The notes under the pieces were generated by a model, which was not told the DNA's origin, did not search any database, and saw only the letters and a program-made list of their open reading frames with translations. A stretch of DNA of 64,000 nucleotides from Glebionis coronaria (taxonomy: Eukaryota > Streptophyta > Magnoliopsida > Asterales > Asteraceae), in contig CM046876.1 in NCBI GenBank assembly GCA_025667525.1, positions 80,393,512 to 80,457,511 of the forward strand. Direction: 5' to 3'. The translations under genes were made by a program, and so were the position numbers. Positions 23,027 to 34,876 of the stretch are shown here, in pieces. Within the stretch, counting starts at the first letter, position 1; each line of letters starts with the position of its first letter.

Positions 23027-25212
23027 CTAAGGCTCTTGATATCTAGGTCCGACGAGGTGTTCGTGTATGGTGAAGAAGAAAAATTCGTATGGAGTTTTTC
23101 TGGACGTTTTTGTGTGCGCAGCAGTATTCAGAAGGGCATAACTTTTTATTGAACCGTTGGATCGCCACGAAATTTTATATGTGTGTTCTACATACATATA
23201 TCTAGATATCCACCGGAGGGATTGTCGAGATCTATCCCCAAGAAAAAGTTATTAAGCGTCGAAGTCAGCAGCTGAGTGAATGCAGTTTTCTGTGGACAGC
23301 CATGTTCAAAACACGATCTCTCCTTCGTTAACCGTTGGATCTTCGTGATTTTTGAACTGTAGATTCATGGCACTTGTGTCTTGAATCTCACCAAAGGGAT
23401 TTTCGATTTGATCTCTAATGAAGAATTTATTCTATGTCGAAGTTGGCTGCAAAGGAGGTATGAAGTTTTATGGTTCACATAAAATAATGAATTAGGGTTT
23501 ATTCCAAACCCTAGAATCAAATTCAGTTCAGTCAAATCCCTAGATCCATTGGTGTTATTGTGATTGTTGTTAGGGTTTTATAATAAACCCTAGATCCAAG
23601 ATTATGTTTGGTTGGCTGCTATTTGATCGAGGGCTGTGCAAAGCAAGTGATCACGTTTGGTGTTTCTTTTTAAAAGGAAATCATGACGTGGAGAATCAAA
23701 TTGAAGTACAAAAGTGTGTGTGAAGGTCTCGTTACCTTCTACTTTTGTTAAATATTGTGTTTGCTGGTCCCCGTCATAAGATTTATAAGGAGTGTGTTCA
23801 CACGGTTGTTAAGCTTTGTGTTCACACAGTGATTGATTTCTGATTGGTTAAACATGCTGGTGTTCACACGATCAAGAAGCTTTGCATTCACACGGGTATT
23901 AAATTCTTATTGGTTACTAATCAAGATATGGTGATCGAGTGTTCATTCTGTGTTCACACGACCTGAAAGTTTTGATTGGTTGATCAAAGTAAGCTAGTGA
24001 CGTGAAGCTGTATACAATGCATTCACACGATTAGTTATGGTGTACTTGAGGTCACTTGATCAAAACCCATTCAAAAAGGCATGGAGAGATCACGGTTTAA
24101 GCATAATTTGGATGTGGTTTATTGCTTCACTTATTTTATTCAACGTTGATATTTAATTCAACGTTGACAAGTGAAAGAGACGAGACGCTGACAAGGTTTA
24201 TGGTTGGCGCTGACAAGAGTAATGTTGACGCTGACAGGAAGATGTTTGACGCTGACAGGAATAAGTCAACACTGATAGGTTGACAGTGTCGTCCGATATA
24301 TGCTATTTCAACGCTGATAAGTGTCGTCCAATATCGGACAATGCATCTGATGAAGATATTGGAAAGAATTGGTTATTGGACAACACACTGATTGCTGCTG
24401 TTTGAGAAAACTGGTACGTTTTGAGCACACAAAAAGGAGAAAAATACACACAAAGGTACATGGAATCTCCGTTTTAATTTAGAATATCATGTTGATATTC
24501 ATGGCTCGGATATTTTGAAAAGGATTAATGATCATAAAGCGAGTTAGCAATTATTCGTGAGAATTTGATGGATATTTAAACTATGTAATCGGGATAGCCT
24601 TGCAAAAGAGTTATTCAGCATAACACTTTTACATATGGTATGAAGATGTTATTTCATTCAAATTCGTCATGAAGAGGTGTTAGCTTAAGGGGAAGAATTC
24701 TTATGGTAAGTTTGATGATTGAAGAAGATTTTCGCGAGTTTGTGTTCTATCATATCTTAAAGTCGTGGTGTTTCCTGTGACACTCAAACTTTAAAGATAA
24801 CTTGTTCGTGCTTTACATGGTTGGTGACGAAGACTTGTCATAAACACTTGAAGGAGTTACATTATCGTGCTCAGTGTCTCACAAGGGATGAGAATATTGA
24901 CAAGGGATCGAGGTCTACTTATATTCTTTCTCAATCTGGTATAAGTTCTTCATCACATGGATAAACAAGACATGGAACATAAGATTGGGTTATTTTACTT
25001 CTACATCAAGAATACTTTATTTATTTTTCTTCAAGATCATTACACAGAGCTACTTTTGGAGAATCTTCAAAGATTGCATACATTGTTTACTTCCCTGTTG
25101 ATGTGACAAAAAGGGGAAGATACGCATGCTACACTTGAGGGGAAGCAATTTGAAGATCATGTACAACTTACAAGAGATATACAAGTTTTGCCGACATCAA
25201 CTAGGGGAAGAT
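23027..25212 (+). other. Non-coding interior of element E
   Basis: No ORF above background and no recognised domain. It holds six TTCACAC-type repeats between 23800 and 24035. A cluster of CGCTGACA motifs lies at 24180-24325. GGGGAAG polypurine tracts are at 24689, 25113, 25139 and 25204, the last next to the LTR. Confidence 0.8.
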
Positions 25213-25776
25213 TGTTGGGTCTAAAATTATATGAGTTGATGTGGCAGAAACTCAAAACGAAGAAAACATCAAGACGTTTGTCAAAGCCGCTGACACGGCT
25301 AGTTGAGACGCTGACGGAAAGTGTTGAGACGCTAACGGAAAGTGTTGAGACGCTGACAGATGTTTACACGCTGATGGAGAATTCTATTTAGGGAATATAT
25401 TGGATATATTATAAATAATATATTCAGTATATATCTATAGAAATAGAAGATTTAGATGTTTATTTGATTTTATCTCTTGTAGATTCTGTTCCTTCCACTA
25501 TAAAAGGAACAAGAGTCTTAGGTTTTATTCATATCATTCATTCACAATGTAAACCTAAAGTGTGTGTCGCACTAGATGTGGGATTCAATGTATACACCTC
25601 TAGTGGTTGTTTGTTATTAATATAATGAGCAACCCATTTGTTTTAATTCATGTGTCTTGTGCCTAAACACCTTGTTATGATCATTGTTCTTTTCCGCTAT
25701 GTTATCATATGAACGATGATCAACCTAGATATAATGGTTCTTAACCATTGAGTCGAACGATCAATAGGGATCCACA
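25213..25776 (+). repeat. 3' LTR of element E
   Basis: Differs from the 5' LTR only at 25334 (G to A in one CGCTGACG motif), 25577 (C to T) and 25598 (G to C). The last two fall on the same base pair of the inverted repeat. Confidence 0.95.
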
Positions 25777-26593
25777 GATCTCTCCAGCGTGCGTTGGGCA
25801 CTGAGTTGAGTTTGAGTACGGCTAATCATCCCGAGACTGATGGCCAGAGTGAGAGGACTATTCGGACGTTGGAAGACATGCTTCGGGTGTGCGTGATTGA
25901 CTTTGGTGGAAGTTGGGAACGTCATTTGACTTTAATGGAATTCTCGTATAACAACAGTTATCCCGTGAGTATTAAGGCCGCACCGTTTGAAGCGTTGTAT
26001 GGACGGAAATGTAGGTCTCCAGTGCGTTTGAGTGAAGTAGGGGAGAGTCAGTTGACTGGACCTGAGATGATTTCGGAGACTACTGAGAAGATTGTGTAAA
26101 TCAAGAACCAATTGCTTGCTGCAAGAAGCTGACAAAAGAGTTACACCGATAATAGGAGGAAACCGTTGGAATTCGAGGTTGGAGACATGGTTATGCTTAA
26201 GGTATCGCCATGGAAAGGTGTGATTCGTTTTGGGAAGAGGGGAAAGGTGAGTCCAAGGTATATTGGACCATTCAAGATCATTAAACAAATTGGACCGGTT
26301 GCTTACAAGTTGGATTGCTGAATGAGCTTAGTGCTATTCATAACACGTTTCACGTGTCAAATCTGAAGAAGTGTTTGGTAGATAAGTATTTGGTGATTCC
26401 TTTGGATGAGATTCAGCTTGATGACAAATTGCATTGTGTGGAGGAGCCAGTGGAGATTCTGGATCGGGAAGTTAAGAGATTGAAGCATAGTAGAATTCCC
26501 ATTGTGAAGGTACAATGGAATTCTAGGCGTGGACCGGAATTCACGTGGGAACGTTAGGATTTCTTTAAGGAAAAGTTTCCTCATTTGTTCTAG
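25777..26593 (+). pseudogene. Element D pol, part 2 (integrase core and C-terminal tail)
   Basis: Begins with the GATCT duplication and continues the integrase frame: [49 protein letters not shown] stop at about 26097 and a shift near 26315 precede the tail AIHNTFHVSNLKKCL and RIPIVKVQWNSRRGPEFTWER, typical of chromovirus ends. A stop breaks the tail after TWER. Confidence 0.88.
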
Positions 26594-26645
26594 TGGTACA
26601 AAATGTGAGTATAAGAAGAGACGAACGCAGAGACGTCGCTCTTTT

Positions 26646-26660
26646 AAAGAGGGGAGGAGG
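26646..26660 (+). other. Polypurine tract of element D
   Basis: AAAGAGGGGAGGAGG directly before TGATACCTAG, the LTR start. Confidence 0.8.
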
Positions 26661-28030
26661 TGATACCTAGAACCCGAGGTCACTATTTAACCTTAATTTA
26701 CGTATATTTTTGAAATTTTTGAGAAATTTTGTTGGTAGTATGTTTGATGGTTTGAGTTGAAACCAATGTTTGAGGTTGTGTATTTTACGTTTGACGAATT
26801 AGAAGAACCGATAGCGACTACGATACCGACGGATGCCCAAAAATTAACGTTTTATTATCGATTGATCGATATTTGAATTTTTCGAAGTTTTTATTTTTAT
26901 TTACGTGTTAAGTCGAGTCAAAACCATTTCACTTTATTTTGTGCGCGTTTGAACCTTTTAAAAGTATTTTTAGGTAGCCGGAACAAACCCCGACTCCCGC
27001 TAATTTTTAAAAACCGAGTATTAGCCTAAATCCTGCTCTTTAGCACATGTTTTATTAATAAGGCCAACAGATAGTTAACTTGTCACTTTTTACCCTCACC
27101 TTGGTATAAATTAAATTTTTCACACATACTTACTCATTTTACCATTTCAAAATTTTTGAAAAATCTCTCCCCCTCTCTGTTGAATACCGACGGCCAAACA
27201 CCACTCCACCACCACCAAATTTTTTTTACTTGACTTTGGAAGAAAATAAGCAAAGACCCATCTTCCATTCTTCTTGTGAGTGTTTTAATCCATTAAAATC
27301 ACACATGCATTACTTTAACTTTTCCAATAATTTATTCTTATGAACAAGTGGGTTTTGAACTAATTTTTCTATATGCATGTTCTTGTTTTGTGTTTATAAA
27401 CAAGGGAAATTAATTAAACAAGCTTGGGTTAATTTTTTTGGGGTGTTTTGGTTCATCATTCGCTACGGCCAAAGGGGGTGTTTGTTTGATTGTTGATTTT
27501 GATCTATTTTGTTTATGGGTTTATGTTTGTAATGATGTTAACAACCTTTTAAATTTTTTTAATCATATTACAAATATGATTTATGAAATGAGTTTTCTAA
27601 ATGATTGTTCATACAAGTGACTAGGTATGTTAGGAATGGATTAGAATGTTTGATTTGTGTTATAATAGGTTTAGATGTTGAGAAAATGATTGAAAAAAGA
27701 TGTTTTGGTATGGTTTTGAAAGTAGTACTTTAGACCAAATTGTTTAAGGGGATTTTTGTGCTCTTAAGCCTAAGGCAAGGTTGAGACTATAGGATATAGT
27801 TGTAGAGATTCTCTCAAACTTATATTTGGTATAAGATAGACCTTCTAACTCAAACGAGGTAGAAGTTACGCTAATTTGAATTTTCGTGTACTGGGAGGCG
27901 AGTATCGACACAATCTGAATTTGCATTCGATAATTATGTCAAATCTCGGGGACTATAAGTGGAGTTTTAAAAATGTTTGAGGGATGTTCTTTGGCTTTAT
28001 ACCTTGAGTCTAGAGTCTATTTTCAAACTT
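26661..28030 (+). repeat. 3' LTR of element D, left part
   Basis: Starts TGATACCTAGAACCCGAGG after the polypurine tract. About 1.4 kb without a gene; it includes a CT-rich stretch and a proline/alanine-codon-like run near 27180-27220. It is interrupted near 28030 by the truncated 3' end of F and resumes at 38256. The exact junction cannot be fixed, because F has no LTR on this side. Confidence 0.7.
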
Positions 28031-29930
28031 AGGAGTCGGATTTACAAATGGTATTGGTTAAGAGAGTCAAAATGGTTTTACAATGCAAGGGTACAAATCT
28101 ACCCGGATTTTCAAGGCTGGAAATGTGTTTACCCTTACCCTTATCTGATGGTGCAATGGTTGGTAAGGTATATGGTAATACCTGAGTAGAAACCTCCTTG
28201 ATGATAGATGATGACTGGGATACATCACCTTCATGTGCAGGTCTATCAACGCCCAAATTTGTTCTATCAGCGCCCAAAATAATTCTATCAGCGTCCAAAT
28301 TTTCCTTGTCAACGCTCAAATATCTTCCCTCAGCGCCTTGTGTAACCTCTCTCAACATAGCTGTAAATGATAAATTTAAGTTGGTGGGAGAGACTAAGGA
28401 CGTATCAAAACCTGTTTGTTTCTTCAAAGATGTAAGGGCCTCAGCAACATCCATTGATTGACCATCCTGGCTACCCTTATCACTCAGATTTATTTGATCT
28501 TCCTCCCCTTTGGAAGATTCCTCCATACCTCTTCTAGCACGATCACTTTCCAAAACAACAATCCTCTCCCTCAATTGCTTGAGTTCAAGGCCTTGTGAGC
28601 TGACTACTTGTACTAAGTCTGCATTTTGCTTTTGCAAGCTAATGCAGACTGCCGTCAATTCCATAAGAGTCATTGGTTCCAGTCTGCCCTCTTCTGAAAT
28701 GGGGATTTGACCTCCCAAGTCAGATTCATTGGGCAAGGATGAGGACTTAATGATGGTGGGACTGCCTTGACCAGCTTCTAAGCCAGAACCAATAGTCCCA
28801 GCCTCATCCAGGGCACCAGCCACACTTGTGGTGGTGGTTCTCTCTGCTTCATGGCTAGGACCACCAGAGGAGAACACTCCAGTAGTCCTTTGGCGTTTCA
28901 TCAACCTATATTCAGGAGGTGTGGAAGATGGTGTGGAAGAATGGGTAGATGTGGGTTGGTTAAGGGGTGTTTGGGATTGTGAAGGTTGTGTGTCAGCGTT
29001 GGAAATAGGCACATCAACGCCAACATTGAGTGTGTCAGCGTTGAAGGATTCTGAGTCAATTTGCATTTGTTCAGGTGAAGGTAAAGGTTCAGGAATTTGT
29101 TCAAGTTGTGGTTGTGGGTCAATTTGAGGTAGGGGGTCTGGTTGGGGTTGTGCTGCTGCAATAACAGCAAGCATGGCTTGGGTTAAAGGTAGGTCTCTAT
29201 GGGGTGGTGAGTCCATCTTCATAAAAATATCTTTCTTTTGCTCAGGGATCTTATAAAAATCATTGTGATCCCTTGAGCAGTAACCTTGATCATCAAAAAC
29301 CATTTGCAGAAAACGGGGATAAGGTAAAGTCATTTTTGTCCCCTTGTTTTTACACATCCCCTCAAAAATCAGTTTAGAATAGTTATATTTTTGCCCTGTT
29401 GCAATGCACACAATAGCACTGGCAATGGATCTATTGATCTCATTGTGTGCAGTACATTTGGGACTCAAACATTGAAGGAGGACATGTATGAGGTACTTCC
29501 AGGCTGCGGGAAATTCCTGCTTATGATACTTGTTTAGAGTACCTTCATCAGGAAAAGGATATCCCAAAGCCCTAAGCCCTTGTTCTATTTCATTTATGGG
29601 AAGGGTGGCTATACCATCAGCATCATCAAGATGCAAGGCTTGGCGTACCAAAGCCTCAGTAACCACCCAAGATCTCCCATGAACAATAGAAGTCAATGTG
29701 GTCACTCCATTAACTGTTGAGGAACTGACAGTGTTCCAAAACTGCTTAATGTGTGTGACTGGAATGAGTGGTGCATGAGAAAGAGCATACCTTAATGGGG
29801 ATGCGTTCAAATACGCCACCATTTGTGTGTATTGGGGAAACAGAGCATCATCAGCTTCAAGATAAGCAATCATGTTGTGTTGTGATCTGAACCCCAATTC
29901 TAATTCTGTTGGTTTAAACTTTGGTGCCAT
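28029..29930 (-). CDS. Element F extra ORF downstream of pol (633 aa, function unknown)
   Basis: Starts MAPKFKPTELELGFRSQHN. Residues 1-235 look globular, with IKQFWNTVSSS, EALVRQALHLDDADG, INEIEQGLRALGYPF and LPYPRFLQMVFDDQGY. Residues about 255-295 are a Pro/Gln-rich linker. A coiled coil follows near 425-475 (LQKQNADLVQVV, LKQLRERIVVLESD). Residues 545-600 contain repeats built on the CGCTGACA motif (SVDKENLDAD, LGADRTNLGVD). No catalytic motif, signal peptide or convincing membrane segment is visible. The position matches the env-like ORF of Sireviruses, but envelope features are absent. Similar ORFs occur, as I recall, in Asteraceae genomes. The last dozen residues probably read into LTR D. 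A remnant is in H at 58297-58700. Confidence 0.75.
   Translation of the reverse strand: MAPKFKPTELELGFRSQHNMIAYLEADDALFPQYTQMVAYLNASPLRYALSHAPLIPVTHIKQFWNTVSSSTVNGVTTLTSIVHGRSWVVTEALVRQALHLDDADGIATLPINEIEQGLRALGYPFPDEGTLNKYHKQEFPAAWKYLIHVLLQCLSPKCTAHNEINRSIASAIVCIATGQKYNYSKLIFEGMCKNKGTKMTLPYPRFLQMVFDDQGYCSRDHNDFYKIPEQKKDIFMKMDSPPHRDLPLTQAMLAVIAAAQPQPDPLPQIDPQPQLEQIPEPLPSPEQMQIDSESFNADTLNVGVDVPISNADTQPSQSQTPLNQPTSTHSSTPSSTPPEYRLMKRQRTTGVFSSGGPSHEAERTTTTSVAGALDEAGTIGSGLEAGQGSPTIIKSSSLPNESDLGGQIPISEEGRLEPMTLMELTAVCISLQKQNADLVQVVSSQGLELKQLRERIVVLESDRARRGMEESSKGEEDQINLSDKGSQDGQSMDVAEALTSLKKQTGFDTSLVSPTNLNLSFTAMLREVTQGAEGRYLSVDKENLDADRIILGADRTNLGVDRPAHEGDVSQSSSIIKEVSTQVLPYTLPTIAPSDKGKGKHISSLENPGRFVPLHCKTILTLLTNTICKSDS
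28238..28346 (-). repeat. CGCTGACA-type motif cluster inside F's extra ORF
   Basis: Five plus-strand copies of (A/G)TCARCGCYC spaced about 25 bp, in sense GRCGCTGATAGA and similar. They encode xADR or xVDR. Three more copies lie at 28998-29045. Confidence 0.8.
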
Positions 29931-31182
29931 TGGTGAAAGCTATTAATTTTAAGTGAAGAAGATGAAGTTGATAAGAGAAAATTGTTAGACAAGAATTATA
30001 GATACCCTGTTTAAAATAGGAGCCAAATTTATAGGAGAAAAAGAATGCATGTGATTGGCCCAAAAATAGGCAAAGATTTTCAAAAATCAATCATGAAAAT
30101 ATTGAAAAAGTTATAAGTTATCTCATGCATTAAATGAAAGTAACAACTCCTAAAATTACGGCTTGAAAATATGTCAAAAAGTAACAAGTGGGTAGGTCCC
30201 ATTGAGTGTCAACGGTCAAAAATAACCTATCAACGCCCAACGGCTATAATCTTGTCAACGTTTTCCTATAGCCATGTCAGCGTCCAATTTGGTCACAACA
30301 ACGCTTGGAAAATTCTTGTCAGCGTCCAAAAATAAAAATATTTTAAAAAGTGAAAAATGACCTTAACAAGTAATTTATCCTAGAGAAGATAACCAAAAGC
30401 TGATAATTATTATAGGGCGGCAAGCACTGTCCAGTTATGCACACTTGCATAAGCAAGATAGACATAACAGTCCTCTAGTGTCCCTTGCTAACCAAAACTC
30501 TTAAAAACCAAGTTACCTTATAAAATCCTTGTTACTCCCAGGTAAATCCCATATCAAAATCATTCCCAAGTCTCCTAACAGACCACAACCAATTCTAGGC
30601 CAAAAATGTCTTGGCAGCATGCACAGTATATCAACTTTGCATGCTACAGTGCCTCATGATTTAGTAAAACTAACTCATACTCACATGTGGACACAATCTA
30701 GAATTGTGATAAGAGTTTCATATGGATACCCAAAAATCCTAAAGGTTCCTAAAACCTCCCCTTAAACTATGATACAAAAAGTTTGCTAAAATCATGCATG
30801 AACATAAAAAAATTTATGTCAAGATAGGAATGAAACATTCCAACCATCATCCATAAATAAAAACTTGTCCAAATGCTTCTCCATTGATCCATAAGCAACT
30901 CTGTATCTAATGGTATACTGCTAACACCATCTGCACATTTAGATTGAAAACCACAAAACTAACATTGTTGCTGACAACGCCCCGATAACACATGACAGCG
31001 TTGAGGGAATCTTTGTCAGCGTTAGACAATTATATTGTTGACAACGTTGCAAAAACACTTATCAGCGTTCAAGCAACCTTTGTCAGTGTTAGAAAAATAT
31101 AGTGGAAAATCTAAATCATCAATAAGACCAATAATAATGCATCATCCTGTACATACTTTTACAAAAAGACTCCAAACACATA
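29931..31182 (-). other. Element F non-coding region between pol and the extra ORF
   Basis: 1.25 kb without a gene. It has two CGCTGACA-type clusters, 30195-30330 (about six) and 30968-31087 (about six). Between them lies a block shared with H: an inverted repeat AGCATGCA/TGCATGCT at 30616-30645 and a near-palindromic ACACAATCTAGAATTGTG near 30690-30708. Confidence 0.75.
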
Positions 31183-34100
31183 TTATGTGAGATTTACCAT
31201 TCCAATACTTGTTACCAAGTATTGAAATCTCCCAGCATCAAAAGGTTTAGTTAATAAATCTGACACATTTTCCTCAGTGTCAACCCTATCTGGTTGTATT
31301 AAACCTTTCTCAAAGCAATCTCTTATAAAATGGTGTCTAATTTCTATGTGTTTAGTTTTAGAATGATGTACAGGATTCTTAATGATGCATAAAGTACTAT
31401 TATTGTCAACAAATATCTTAGTATGCATGAAATTATACCCATAGTCCAACAGCTGGTTCTGAATCCACAACACTTGGCCACAACATGCAGCTGCAGCCAC
31501 ATACTCTACTTCAGTTGTAGAGTTAGCCACCACTGTTTGTTTCTTACATTGCCAAGATATCAACCTGCTCCCAAGAAACTGACATCCACCAGTTGTGGAT
31601 TTTCTATCAAATTTATCACCTCCATAATCACTATCTGAATATGCAATCAGCTCCAATGGTGAATCCTTTGGGTACCACAAACCAAGACTAGGATAGCATC
31701 TTAGGTACCTAAAGATCCTCTTCACAGCATAAAGGTGACATTCTTTGGGAGTCACTTGATGGCGTGCACAAGCACACACAGCAAACATGATATCAGGTCT
31801 GGAGGCAGTAAGATACATCAAGGATCCAATCATGGATCTATAATGCCTGACATCAACATCTTTCCCATCTCCAATCTTTCCCCAAGGGTGTTCTCTATCC
31901 ATAGGAGTAGTAGCCCTCTTTTCATTGGAGAAAAGCCAAACTTCTTCAAGATCTCAGCCACATATTTGTCCTGGGAGATGAAGATACCATCCTCTTTCTG
32001 CTGAACTTGTAAACCAAGAAAGAAGTTCATCTCCCCCATAGCACTCATCTTGAATTTGTCTGTCATAAGCTTGGATAAATCCTCACTCATCTTTGGATCA
32101 GTAGACCCAAAAATGATATCATCAACATAGACCTGCACAAGCAACACATCCTTGCCTTTCTTCTTGGTAAACAGTGTCTGATCTATGGTGCCCCTTTTGA
32201 ATCCATTGTCTACCAAATAGGTAGACAAAGTACCATACCATGCTCTAGGGGCCTGATGAAGGCCATACATAGCCTTTTTGACTCTATACACTTTATCTGG
32301 ATGCTCTGGATCCTCAAAACCAGAAGGTTGCATTACATATACTTCCTCAACAATGGTGCCATACAGAAAGGCACTCTTGACATCCATTTGATAGACTGTG
32401 AAGCCCATGCAGGAGGCATAGGCTAGAAAAATCCTAATAGCTTCAATCCTTGCAACTGGTACAAAGACCTCCTCATAGTCTATCCCCTCCTCTTGTGTAT
32501 AACCTTGAGCCACTAACCTTGCCTTGTTTCTGACCACAATACCTCTTTCATCTCTTTTGTTCCTGAGAACCCATCTTGTCCCTATAGGTCTGACATATCT
32601 AGGACAATCAACCAGCTCCCAAACATCCTGAATTGCAAATTGGTGAAGCTCATCCTGCATTGCTTCCACCCAACTTGGTTCTTTGAGAGCATCAAATATT
32701 TTCTTGGGTTCTTCTTGTGACAGAAAACATGCAAACAAACATGCTTGCACAAGAGGGGTATCAACCTTCTTGTGTATATTGACAATAAACCCATCAAGAC
32801 CTTGATGAGACCTTCTAGTCTGAACTGGAGTCATAATATCACCAATGATCTGGGAAGGGGGGTGATTCTTCATTGTATAAGTGAGAACTCCTCCTTCAAA
32901 AAGTCTGGTGTCCTCAACCTCATGCTCCATGTTGCCAATATCTTCTTCATCAGACTCTCTTATATCAACATAAGGATGACCTTCTTCATAAGAATTGGAA
33001 GGTTCACCTTGTTCAAAACTGGAAGATAAAAGATGTGCAAAGGTGTTGTCAACGTCTGAACCTTGTTTGTCAGCGCTTGGGCTAACAACGCTTGAACTGT
33101 TGTTGTCAACGTCTGAGCCATCAACATCTGAATTGGTCTTGTCAGTGCTAGATTTACCTTTGTCAGCGCCTGAAGGACCATGCATGTTTGTATCTGGTGG
33201 TACTTGAAAACCACCATTATCTTGTCCAGCAGCAGCAGCAAAAGCATCTGTCCAAATGGGAATTGTGACATATTCTAATGTAGGAGATGCCTTTTCTGCT
33301 TGTGATCCAACCTTCTCATGAACCTGTGAACCTGAAACATTAACAACTTGTTCCTCCACAACATTTGAAGTTACCTTCACAATGTCTGGATTAGTGACAG
33401 GCATATAATTTAAAGTTCTAGATAAGGGTTCCAAATCAAACAACCAATTAGGACCACTTTCAGGATCACTAGGTTTATTCTCTAAAAACCTAACATGTAC
33501 TCTTTCAACTATACGTTTGTCCTCTTTAAGATAAACCCAATAACCCTTACTCTGCACTGAATACCCCATGAAGTAGCCCTCATCACCTTTTGCACTAAAT
33601 TTCCCTAAGGCATCACTAGTATCCAACACTACTACATGAAAACCAAAAGGTCTGAGAAAACCAATATTAGGTTTTCTTCCCCAAAGTAACTCATAAGGTG
33701 TTTTGTTCTGAATTTTGTTAACCAATGCTCTATTTTGCACATAGCAAGTTGTATTAACAGCCTCAGCCCAAAAGGCTATAGGAAAGTGAGCATCAGCCAA
33801 CATTGTTCTGGCTGCTTCAATTAGGGTTCTATTTTTCCTCTCAGCAACCCCATTTTGTTGTGGGGTTCTAGAAATACTAAATTGCCTTGTAATTCCTTTC
33901 CTGGCACAGAAATCATCTAGCTTCTTATTCCTAAATTCTCCACCATTATCACTCCTAAGCATTTTAACCTCATTGCCAGACCTTTTCTCAATCTGAGTGA
34001 TAAAATCAATAAGAACATCAGCTGTGTCACTCTTCATGGCTAGAAAGAATGTCCAAGTAAATCTAGAAAAGTCATCTGTGACAACAAAGCAATATGACTT

Positions 34101-34820
34101 ACCATTCAAACTTTCTATATTTGTTGGACCAAAGAGGTCCATGTGAAGCATATGAAGAGGTCTGGAACTAGTATGCACCTGTTTGGACTTGAATGAGACC
34201 TTGTGCTGCTTGCCTTTAAGACATGCAACACAAGAGTGGTCATTATGGAAGGCCTTCTCAGGCAAACCATCAACTAAACCAAGTCTCACAAGTCTATTTA
34301 TATTTTTAAAGTTTATGTGCCCTAGTCTCCTGTGCCACAAATTACTCTCATCTACTGAGGCCTTAGCATAAAAACAAGACATATTGGTATTCATTTTAAT
34401 CCCATTTAAATTCACATTATATATGTCCTTATGCCTAGGTGTTCTATACTCAATATATTTCTCATCAGGGATCTTAAAATCCTTACTTAACACCAAACAC
34501 TCAGTATCAGTAAAAAGAACTTTATTTTTGTTATCACAAACTTGTGATACACTAAACAGGTTATAATCGAGTTCTTTTACCAGGAAGACGTTCTCAAAAC
34601 GCAGATTATTGGTGAGAAGGGTTCCTTTGCCTGTGATAGTTCCATATCCACCTCCAAAGTATACCTTATCACCATCTTTAATAGGAGTGAAATTCGTCAG
34701 ATAGTCTTCCTTCCCTGTCATGTGCCTTGAGCATCCACTATCCCAATATCCATAATCATTGATCTGTCTTTGAATGCCCTGTACATAAAGAAAACAAATT
34801 AGTTTTCTTTGGGAACCCAA
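31183..34820 (-). pseudogene. Element F pol, complete domain order, one frameshift
   Basis: Protease [12 protein letters not shown]; pre-integrase [11 protein letters not shown] and [11 protein letters not shown]; integrase [35 protein letters not shown]; a long acidic linker with seven CGCTGACA-derived repeats (33048-33180); reverse transcriptase [37 protein letters not shown]; RNase H YSDSDYGGDKFDRKS, NSTTEVEYVA, VDNNSTLCI. One frame change near 31905-31915, apparently an extra base in an AGAGGG run, separates RT from RNase H. The listed start is not an ATG: the first ATG in frame follows the protease Asp, so pol needs fusion to gag. Otherwise it is open for about 1200 codons. Confidence 0.9.
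33040..33180 (-). repeat. CGCTGACA-type cluster in F's integrase-RT linker
   Basis: Seven plus-strand copies of TGTCARCG(C/T)(C/T)TG-like units every 18-21 bp, encoding repeated SDVD/SADK residues in the disordered linker. Confidence 0.85.
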
Positions 34821-34876
34821 GTCTCAAAAGACTTGTACTCATCTGGTTGTTCAATAAGAACAGACTTAGTTCTCAC
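34779..34876 (-). other. Candidate 98-nt intron joining F gag to F pol
   Basis: Minus-strand donor GTGAGA (34876-34871), branch-like AACTAAT containing the gag stop, pyrimidine tract TTTGTTTTCTTT, acceptor GTACAG at 34779. Removal joins gag to pol at phase 0. H has the same length, donor position, branch and acceptor. The upstream exon base (T before GT) is not ideal. Confidence 0.5.

Larger units (their letters stand above)
22449..25776 (+). mobile_element. Element E: young non-coding LTR retrotransposon (LARD/TRIM-like), 3328 bp
   Basis: Two 564-bp LTRs (22449-23012, 25213-25776) with only three differences, a Met-tRNA primer site at 23015-23026, a polypurine tract before the 3' LTR, and a perfect GATCT duplication at 22444-22448 and 25777-25781. 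There is no coding capacity in the 2.2 kb interior, so it must rely on another element's proteins. Terminal TGTTGGG, the primer site and the CGCTGACA signature link it to F and H. At an assumed 1.3e-8 substitutions per site per year, 3/564 differences would be about 0.2 million years. Confidence 0.93.

Noticed and set aside
28029..29930. Calling F's extra ORF an envelope gene
   Set aside because: No signal peptide, transmembrane segment or cleavage site is visible; only its position matches.
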